A DNA stretch of 7,785 nucleotides from Victivallales bacterium. Lineage in GTDB: Bacteria > Verrucomicrobiota > Lentisphaeria > Oligosphaerales > Oligosphaeraceae. The stretch covers positions 1-7,785 of the forward strand of contig JAFYIW010000031.1 of NCBI GenBank assembly GCA_017538465.1. Reading direction: 5' to 3'. The position numbers were made by a program, and so were the translations under genes. Below, piece after piece: positions 1-4,681 of this stretch; positions within the stretch are counted from its first letter, which is position 1, and each line of letters opens with the position of its first letter. The notes below the pieces were generated by a model. The model saw only the letters and a program-made list of their open reading frames with translations, was not told where the DNA came from and did not search any database.

Positions 1-15
1 GCGCACGTAGTGCGC
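1..15. repeat. Small perfect hairpin at the left edge
   Basis: GCGCAC and GTGCGC are perfect inverted copies (six base pairs) around the three-base loop GTA. The structure may continue beyond the window, so its true size is unknown. There is no T-run after it, so it is not a classic intrinsic terminator. Confidence 0.5.
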
Positions 16-27
16 GACCATGCGTAA

Positions 28-63
28 CCGCCTGCAAGTGCCTGAAAGGCACGCAGCCGGCGG
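28..63. repeat. Compound stem-loop
   Basis: Three stacked helices can form. The inner one is GTGCC (38-42) with GGCAC (48-52), closing a small TGAAA loop. Below it CTGC (32-35) pairs with GCAG (53-56), with AA (36-37) bulged. At the base CCGC (28-31) pairs with GCGG (60-63), with CCG (57-59) bulged. About 13 pairs in 36 bases, with small bulges, looks more like a folded RNA element than random sequence. Strand and function are unknown. Confidence 0.45.
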
Positions 64-84
64 GGCAGGCGCCACCAGAATCCT

Positions 85-101
85 GCGCCCGAAAAGGGCG
101 C
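85..101. repeat. Perfect GC-rich hairpin with A-rich loop
   Basis: GCGCCC (85-90) and GGGCGC (96-101) form a perfect six-pair stem around the loop GAAAA. Just before it, GCAGG (65-69) can pair with CCTGC (82-86), which overlaps the hairpin by two bases, so the two pairings partly compete. Neither strand has a T-run directly after the stem, so terminator function is not supported. Confidence 0.45.
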
Positions 102-219
102 TATAACCCTTTGGGTAGGGTCAAAACGAAAACTCTGCCGTTAGGCACCTTCTTGGAAACAAAGCAAACCGTAACAAGCCTAAATGTAATCAGGCTACTG
201 CGATTTGCCTAAAGGATTC

Positions 220-264
220 GGCTTTCTTTGCTCTTTTCGGCGAGTTTCCAGGTTTCAGAAAGCC
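220..264 (-). repeat. 8-bp inverted repeat abutting the nucleosidase stop
   Basis: GGCTTTCT (220-227) and AGAAAGCC (257-264) are perfect inverted copies with 29 bases between them. On the minus strand this stem starts directly after the TGA of the nucleosidase-like gene. The position suits a 3'-end mRNA structure at the end of the transcription unit. The long loop and lack of a following U-tract mean it is not a textbook intrinsic terminator. Confidence 0.35.
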
Positions 265-936
265 TCAAGCCTCTTCCAGCATCTGGCGGAGTTCCTCCAG
301 ATGGGCGTTCATCTGGGCGAACAGCTGGAGAAAATCATTGAAATCACCGCTGGCCGTGTCGGAGTCCGCAGTGTCGGCGTTGTTCGAGATGACCCGGACC
401 GTCCCGAAACGCACTTTCATGCCACATCGGGTGTTCAGGCGATGACAGAACTCGGCGACGGCGGAGGTCTCCATATCGACGGCACAAGCCCGCGCCTCGA
501 TGGGATTGCCCCGCGCGGCCGCAGGGTCGAAGATGTCCCCCGAACAAACCGGTCCGGCAACGACATGGTGTCCAGGAAAGACCTTCTTGACCGCCTGGAG
601 CAGTTGTTCCGACAACGTGGCATCGAGGGTATGCCAGAAGTCCTCTTCGGAGAAATCCGGCACGTCGCCAAGTCCACGCGCCCACGGCAGCGGCGTCAGG
701 CTGAAGTCCTTGTGGGCAGTGCGCGTGGCCACCACGATATCCCCCGCATGGAGAGTCGGCGTGAGGCCGCCTGCCGTCCCCCAGATGACAATGGTGTCGC
801 AGCCACGATTGAAAATCAGGTCGGTGGCGGCCGCGCAGTTCGAGGACTTTCCCGCACCGAAGCCACAGGCCGCCACGCATTCAGCGGGCACGCCAGCCGC
901 CTCTTCTTTCGTCGGTATGATGAATCCTACTTTCAT
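265..936 (-). CDS. MTA/SAH nucleosidase-like protein (nucleoside phosphorylase superfamily)
   Basis: The predicted protein has 223 residues. Members of this superfamily cleave the N-glycosidic bond of purine nucleosides such as 5'-methylthioadenosine and S-adenosylhomocysteine in the cytoplasm. Seen in the sequence: an N-terminal strand followed by Glu11-Glu12, a glycine-rich turn GFGAGK (25-30), GTAGGL (53-58) followed by GDIVV, SGD (132-134), and VDMET (153-157) matching the ribose-binding Met-Glu of MtnN. Two oddities stand out. The segment between Glu12 and the glycine turn is about 20 residues shorter than in E. coli MtnN. The catalytic Asp of MtnN (Asp197) aligns with Asn185 in VISNNAD. 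The short N-terminus recalls hopanoid-associated nucleosidases (HpnG type), but no hopanoid genes are in view. The frame also allows a TTG start at 945; I chose the ATG at 936 because GAGG precedes it (only 3 nt away) and it aligns with family N-termini. The gene begins 12 nt after the glycoside hydrolase stop, so the two are probably co-transcribed. Superfamily is secure; substrate is not. Confidence 0.82.
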   Translation of the reverse strand: MKVGFIIPTKEEAAGVPAECVAACGFGAGKSSNCAAATDLIFNRGCDTIVIWGTAGGLTPTLHAGDIVVATRTAHKDFSLTPLPWARGLGDVPDFSEEDFWHTLDATLSEQLLQAVKKVFPGHHVVAGPVCSGDIFDPAAARGNPIEARACAVDMETSAVAEFCHRLNTRCGMKVRFGTVRVISNNADTADSDTASGDFNDFLQLFAQMNAHLEELRQMLEEA

Positions 937-948
937 TTGCCTCAAACG

Positions 949-2304
949 CTATTCGTCTTTTGCCAGTTCAATCATCGCGCGGTCTGCCAGCACCAGCGGC
1001 GAGTCGCCGCAGGGGGCATCCAGGTAGAGCGTGCGTCCTGCACACTCGCAGATTTGCTCTTTGGGGAATTCATAAACCGCGCCGGAGAGCGGGTCGATGA
1101 CCACGCAGGCCTTCAGATGGAAGCCGAAAGTGACCACATCCGCATGTCCCGTGAAATTTCCCTCGCCGGGGATGCCGGAGCGGTCCCAATAGACCACCTG
1201 GCGCGCCTGGTCGGTCTTTCGCTCCATCGCGAAGGCCTGCGTGCGGTTCACATATCGCGCCGTGCAACCACCAGGAAGTATCTCAAGGCCGTCGTTGAAA
1301 AGCGTGGTCATATTGCGGATCGCCCAGTAAACAAGTTTCGGACGGATGACCTGGTGGTTCTCGTCCGCCATCAGGAGTCCTTTTCGGTTGATCTGCCGGC
1401 CGATGTGGTTGAAGTCGCAGATGGTGAAGACATTCGACGGCACGCCATCGCAGAAATCCCCGATGTATCGCCGCAGGTCCCATTTGGCCTGGGTGAGTTC
1501 CGACCAGGGATAGCCATTCAGGGCGAATTTCTCGGTGGCTTCGGAAGGACAGCCGCTCTCGCCCTGCCGAATCCGTCCCTTGAAACCGAAGCGCTTCATC
1601 AGCAGTTTCAGGCGGACTCCATCCTCGGTACCGTCGTCTGGATTGTAGTGATAGGAGTGGTAGATGTAGGAATCGAACCAATCCTCGGTGTCGGTCTCCC
1701 GGAGGGTCTTCAGGCTCCATTCGAACCAGCCCAGCTGGTCGGGTCGGGAAAGCGAGAGTCCCGCGATGCGTGCGTCAGGCTGATGCTGGCGGATGACGGC
1801 GGCCGTGCGGATGTTGAAATGCGCGATGTCCTGCGGGATTATGCCCTGCTGCCAGTCGGGTTCATTCCAGATCGACCAATCCTGCACGCGGTCCTTGAAA
1901 TGCTCAACCAGCGCGGCCACCCATGCGTCCCATGCCTTCAGCGCGATTTCCGACTTGGGGAATCCGCTGCCAAGGTCGTAGCCCCCGCCGCCCTCGTAAA
2001 TGGGATTGCCGTAGTCGGTCTCCAGCAGACAATGCAACCCCAAGCCCATTGCGTCATCGACAATCCGGTCCAGCCATGCGAAGTCGTACACTCCGGGCGT
2101 CTTCTCCGTCTTTGCCCAGCCGGCCTGGAGCCGAATCAGAGGAATGCCCAGGGCGGGGATGTATTTCTTGTATTGCTGGAAGTCCGCGAAGTCGCGGTCC
2201 AGCGTCTCGCAGCCCAGCATCCAGCAACTGCCCTTGGATATGGCGTTTGCGTCAGGCGCCAGCGTGCCAATTCGTTTCAATCCCGTGGAAAGAGTCTGTG
2301 ACAT
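949..2304 (-). CDS. Clan GH-A glycoside hydrolase (GH39/GH5-like TIM barrel)
   Basis: The predicted protein has 451 residues and is a retaining glycosidase of clan GH-A by motif. WNEP at 146-149 supplies the probable acid/base Glu148 at the end of strand 4. HSYHY at 216-220 resembles the strand-6 active-site segment. RQGES at 246-250 supplies Glu249 as the probable nucleophile on strand 7. The spacing of about 100 residues between the two glutamates fits the clan. The barrel spans roughly residues 45-335; the remaining 110 or so residues probably form a small beta domain. No signal peptide or membrane segment is visible, so the enzyme is probably cytoplasmic and would act on imported oligosaccharides or glycosides. 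The open frame extends upstream to a TTG at 2349, but that start would lie upstream of a good promoter; the ATG at 2304 has GGGAG 9 nt before it and is preferred. The WNEPD context leans toward GH39-like enzymes, but family and substrate cannot be fixed by eye. Confidence 0.85.
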   Translation of the reverse strand: MSQTLSTGLKRIGTLAPDANAISKGSCWMLGCETLDRDFADFQQYKKYIPALGIPLIRLQAGWAKTEKTPGVYDFAWLDRIVDDAMGLGLHCLLETDYGNPIYEGGGGYDLGSGFPKSEIALKAWDAWVAALVEHFKDRVQDWSIWNEPDWQQGIIPQDIAHFNIRTAAVIRQHQPDARIAGLSLSRPDQLGWFEWSLKTLRETDTEDWFDSYIYHSYHYNPDDGTEDGVRLKLLMKRFGFKGRIRQGESGCPSEATEKFALNGYPWSELTQAKWDLRRYIGDFCDGVPSNVFTICDFNHIGRQINRKGLLMADENHQVIRPKLVYWAIRNMTTLFNDGLEILPGGCTARYVNRTQAFAMERKTDQARQVVYWDRSGIPGEGNFTGHADVVTFGFHLKACVVIDPLSGAVYEFPKEQICECAGRTLYLDAPCGDSPLVLADRAMIELAKDE

Positions 2305-2313
2305 CAACCCATG

Positions 2314-2318
2314 CTCCC
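2314..2318 (-). promoter_or_regulatory. Shine-Dalgarno deciding the glycoside hydrolase start
   Basis: GGGAG on the minus strand lies 9 nt before the ATG at 2302-2304. The alternative in-frame starts (TTG at 2349 and ATG at 2328) lack a comparable site, so this motif supports the 451-residue form. Confidence 0.6.
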
Positions 2319-2337
2319 GTTTTCCCATGCGAAACCG

Positions 2338-2367
2338 ATTATGGAACAAGCCAATCCATCATGCCAA
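2338..2367 (-). promoter_or_regulatory. Sigma-70-like promoter for the glycoside hydrolase/nucleosidase unit
   Basis: On the minus strand TTGGCA (2362-2367) matches the -35 consensus at five of six bases. CATAAT (2338-2343) matches the -10 consensus at five of six. The spacer is 18 bp. A transcript starting about 7 nt downstream would have a leader of roughly 27 nt carrying the GGGAG site before the ATG at 2304. It sits in the only sizeable gap (89 nt) in the gene run, just after the acyltransferase stop, so it probably separates a lipid-type unit from a sugar/nucleoside unit. This is read from consensus match only. Confidence 0.5.
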
Positions 2368-2393
2368 GGCAGGAAAACTCTTCGAAAAGGCCA

Positions 2394-3200
2394 CTACGGA
2401 TAGACCTCGTGTTCGGCGCAGGCTTCGGCCATCAGATTGCGAACATGCTGTTTGAAGGCAAATGCCGATGGGAAGGCCTGTGCGGCATTGGCAGAAATCG
2501 GCGGAAGAAGATGAAAATGGATGCGCCCGCATTTCAGGCGGAAATGGCGAGTCGGATTCTCTTCATTGCCCGTGATGACTCCCGGATAGAGGTCCACTCC
2601 CAAATCACGCGCCATTCGGAAGGCGCCGCTTTGGAAGGGCAGCAATTCTTTGGAGGCCGACCGATGTCCTTCAGGGAAATCAATGACGGAGACTCCGTGC
2701 TCCAGATGCTCCCGCACCTCGGCAAGGGCCTGTTCATAGCTCAAGTTGGTGATATCCAGATATCCCGCCTGCTTGGCCACAAAGCCCAGCACAGGCAATC
2801 GCATCGGCCAGCCATTGACCGCCTGGATCATCGGACGATGCATCGCCGAAACCAGAAAGGCGTCCGACCCGGAACGGTGGTTGAAGACGTAGATTGACGG
2901 CTTGCGGACAGGCTTCTCTCCGCTGACAGTGAGGCGGATAAAAGGCCAGACTCCCAGCCGCGTAACCACGATTCCCCAGCCCAAGATAATCCACCGCAGC
3001 AATGCCCGACGGTGCCACTTGGGCAGACAGAAGGCAAACAGAAACGGCAACAGCGCGAGGATAAAATACCCCGTCGACCACACCCCCATCCATAGATAGA
3101 TGAGCGTGCTGACAAGACACGCGCCAATGCCTGGCCGTGCGCTATTTGACGGAACGGATTTCCTCGGGATGCTCGCGGGCATACTTTTCCAGGAAGTCAT
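2394..3200 (-). CDS. PlsC-type (LPLAT family) membrane acyltransferase
   Basis: The predicted protein has 268 residues. This family transfers acyl chains from ACP or CoA to a glycerophosphate or other hydroxyl acceptor at the inner membrane. Seen: a strongly hydrophobic N-terminus (about 28-58) and a second hydrophobic stretch (about 70-88) that should anchor it. The catalytic HX4D box follows as NHRSGSD with His108 and Asp113, then FPEGHRS at 175-181, the acceptor-binding block, and a PGVITGNE block near 206-213. Departures from consensus are His in place of the usual Thr in FPEGTRS, and AGYLDIT (145-151) without the usual Arg of the FIxR block. The ATG at 3200 lies inside the acp gene, giving a 59-nt overlap, with GAGG close upstream. 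An ATG at 3182 is a fair alternative; the residues before the hydrophobic segment look unconserved. Placement directly after an ACP and a ketosynthase suggests an ACP-linked donor and a special lipid rather than bulk phosphatidic acid, but a housekeeping PlsC role is not excluded. Confidence 0.83.
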   Translation of the reverse strand: MTSWKSMPASIPRKSVPSNSARPGIGACLVSTLIYLWMGVWSTGYFILALLPFLFAFCLPKWHRRALLRWIILGWGIVVTRLGVWPFIRLTVSGEKPVRKPSIYVFNHRSGSDAFLVSAMHRPMIQAVNGWPMRLPVLGFVAKQAGYLDITNLSYEQALAEVREHLEHGVSVIDFPEGHRSASKELLPFQSGAFRMARDLGVDLYPGVITGNEENPTRHFRLKCGRIHFHLLPPISANAAQAFPSAFAFKQHVRNLMAEACAEHEVYP

Positions 3201-3417
3201 AGACCTCGCCTAGCGTGCGTACCTTGCGGACTTCCTCATTGTTGCGCAGGGCGATGCCGAAGGTCTTGTGGAGCGCCACGAGCAAATCCACAATGTCCAG
3301 GCTGTCCAGCCCCAAATCGTCAAAGAGTTTTTTCTCTTCCGTGAGCTGTCCAGCCGCTATTTCAAATTGGTCAACGAAGGCGGCGTTGACCTGCCGGATG
3401 ATTTCTTCGCGAGTCAT
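3142..3417 (-). CDS. Acyl carrier protein
   Basis: The predicted protein has 91 residues, close to the usual 75-95. The phosphopantetheine attachment motif DSLD is at 38-41, so Ser39 should carry the 4'-phosphopantetheine arm; the preceding LFDDLGL is typical of helix II entry. The protein is acidic across helix II and is followed by a charged C-terminal tail (EKYAREHPEEIRSVK) that is longer than in housekeeping AcpP. The ATG starts 7 nt after the ketosynthase stop and has no strong Shine-Dalgarno, which suggests translational coupling. The gene's last 59 nt overlap the longest form of the acyltransferase. It is probably a dedicated carrier for the neighbouring ketosynthase and acyltransferase, not the housekeeping AcpP, because it lies away from fabD/fabG and in a specialised cassette. 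ACP identity is near certain; the acyl cargo is unknown. Confidence 0.93.
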   Translation of the reverse strand: MTREEIIRQVNAAFVDQFEIAAGQLTEEKKLFDDLGLDSLDIVDLLVALHKTFGIALRNNEEVRKVRTLGEVYDFLEKYAREHPEEIRSVK

Positions 3418-3424
3418 AACACGG

Positions 3425-4678
3425 TTATGCTTCAGTGGGAAGCGGGACTTCGCCCACTAGAACGGCATTGACTCCCCCGAGAGCAAAGCAATCTTTGACA
3501 AAGTATCGCAAGGAAGTTCGGCGTGGTTTTCGAAGATGATCCAGCCCCGCGCAGTCCTCGTCCGGAGCAGCCAGATTGGCCGTTGGCAGCAGCACGCCTT
3601 GACGCGCCATCTCAAGAACGACCGCCATTTCGATTGCCCCGGAAGCGCCCATGGTGTGCCCCAACTGCGCTTTCAGACTGGAAACCGGCACCTGGCTCCC
3701 GAAGACATTGCGCAGCGCCGCGGCCTCGGCCGCATCGCCTTGTCGAGTCCCGGTGGCGTGCGCATTAATATAATGGATGTCGGCAGGCTGTAAGGCGGCC
3801 TCGTGCAATCCGCTTCGCAGACAACGCTCGATCGCCTCCGTGTCCGACTGGCTGGCCTGACGGCCGCTGGCATTGGTCGCGTAGCCGCGGATCTCCGCCA
3901 GGACGGGTGCGCCGCGGTGCAATGCATGTTCGCGTTCCTCCAGCACAAAGATTCCCGCGCCTTCGCCGCAGGCCAATCCGCAACGCCGTGCGTCAAAGGG
4001 TCGGATGGTGGTTTCAGGAGGCTGTCCGGCGCGGGGGTGCGCCAACGCGAAGAGCTGCTCGAAGGTTCCTGCGACGGCTGGCGTCGCCTCATCCGCCCCG
4101 CCAGCAAGCATGACCTTCTGGCGTCCCAGCCGGATTTCATCATACGCCACTCCGATGGCCTGCAATCCGGAGGCGCAGGCGGAACAGGGGGCCAGCAGCA
4201 CTCCTTGCATTCCATACACATTCGCCACATTGAAGGCGGCAGTATGCGAGACGCTCTTGAAGAACTGCTGGGCCGGCAGGCTCTCCAGTCCATTTTGGCT
4301 GAAGAGGGTCATGGTCTCGTAGATGGCGCCGGGACTGCCCAGCGTGGAGCCGATGGCGCAGCCCGCCTCGCCGCTGGAAAGCTCCTCTGGTGCAAGTCCG
4401 CTCTCCGCAATGGCCTCGCCCGCCGCCAATGCGGCAAAGACCGCCACCGGCGCCATGGAGCGCCGAAGCTTCCGGTCCAAGGAGAGCAGCCGTTCGCGCG
4501 GCAATTCCACCGGCGCCGCCAGCAACTCTCCTGTCGCCCCGCGCAGTTCCCATTCCGGCATGGCGCGCACGGCGCTCTGCCCCGCCAGCAGCCGTTGGAA
4601 CAACTCGCCGCGGGTCATTCCCAGCGCAGAGACGACGCCGCAACCCGTGATGACAACTCTAGGAGAATCGCACGCCAT
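3425..4678 (-). CDS. FabF-like beta-ketoacyl-ACP synthase
   Basis: The predicted protein has 417 residues, the normal length of a KAS I/II-type elongating enzyme. It condenses an acyl chain with malonyl-ACP, releasing CO2. The thiolase-fold catalytic set is complete: Cys168 in SACASG, His307 in NAHATGT, Lys336 in SSLKAQLG and His341 in GHT, so it is an active-type KAS and not a chain-length-factor-like partner. The oddities are at the substrate gate. The FGFGGTN loop of E. coli FabF reads FALGGVN (398-404), with Leu400 where FabF has the gating Phe400. The second gate loop, near 265-279, reads as a Ser/Gln-rich segment without the usual Asp and His. These changes suggest a different chain (longer, unsaturated or aromatic). 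The ATG is 3 nt after the FAD enzyme stop and has GGAG 10 nt upstream. It is clearly KAS; the pathway (polyene, ladderane-like, or modified fatty acid) is inference. Confidence 0.92.
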   Translation of the reverse strand: MACDSPRVVITGCGVVSALGMTRGELFQRLLAGQSAVRAMPEWELRGATGELLAAPVELPRERLLSLDRKLRRSMAPVAVFAALAAGEAIAESGLAPEELSSGEAGCAIGSTLGSPGAIYETMTLFSQNGLESLPAQQFFKSVSHTAAFNVANVYGMQGVLLAPCSACASGLQAIGVAYDEIRLGRQKVMLAGGADEATPAVAGTFEQLFALAHPRAGQPPETTIRPFDARRCGLACGEGAGIFVLEEREHALHRGAPVLAEIRGYATNASGRQASQSDTEAIERCLRSGLHEAALQPADIHYINAHATGTRQGDAAEAAALRNVFGSQVPVSSLKAQLGHTMGASGAIEMAVVLEMARQGVLLPTANLAAPDEDCAGLDHLRKPRRTSLRYFVKDCFALGGVNAVLVGEVPLPTEA

Positions 4679-4681
4679 TTT

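Larger units (their letters stand above)
1..264. other. Gene-free flank rich in hairpins
   Basis: No protein-coding gene is supported here. It lies downstream of the nucleosidase-like gene, whose stop is at 265-267. The first hundred bases are GC-rich and full of self-complementary segments, listed separately. From about 102 to 260 the composition becomes richer in A and T than in the neighbouring genes. A plus-strand frame is open from base 3 to a TAA at 210-212 (69 codons), but it has no visible start, is rich in Cys, Arg and Thr, and matches no family I recognise. It could be the tail of a gene entering from the left, the flank of a structured RNA, or chance. I saw no match to tRNA, tmRNA, RNase P RNA or SRP RNA signatures on either strand. 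Confidence 0.5.

Noticed and set aside
85..101. Intrinsic terminator for the minus-strand genes
   Set aside because: The stem is perfect but no T-run follows on either strand, and it lies well over 150 nt past the last stop codon.
21..101. tRNA or tmRNA end suggested by GGCGCCACCA
   Set aside because: There is no TTCGA-type T-loop, no cloverleaf and no tmRNA-like stem nearby; the CCACCA string is a chance match.
177..196. Weak AGCCT/AGGCT stem with a T-rich tail on the minus strand, as a terminator
   Set aside because: Only five base pairs with a ten-base loop and no continuous T-run; too weak to call.
205..2301. Very long plus-strand open frame (about 698 codons) across the glycoside hydrolase and nucleosidase genes
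   Set aside because: It is exactly antisense to two genes with clear catalytic motifs. Its translation shows no recognisable domain and it has the Arg/His-rich look of an antisense frame in GC-rich DNA.
2305..2349. N-terminal extension of the glycoside hydrolase to a TTG (466-residue form)
   Set aside because: The TTG lies upstream of the -10 element and has no good Shine-Dalgarno. The ATG at 2304 has GGGAG at proper spacing.
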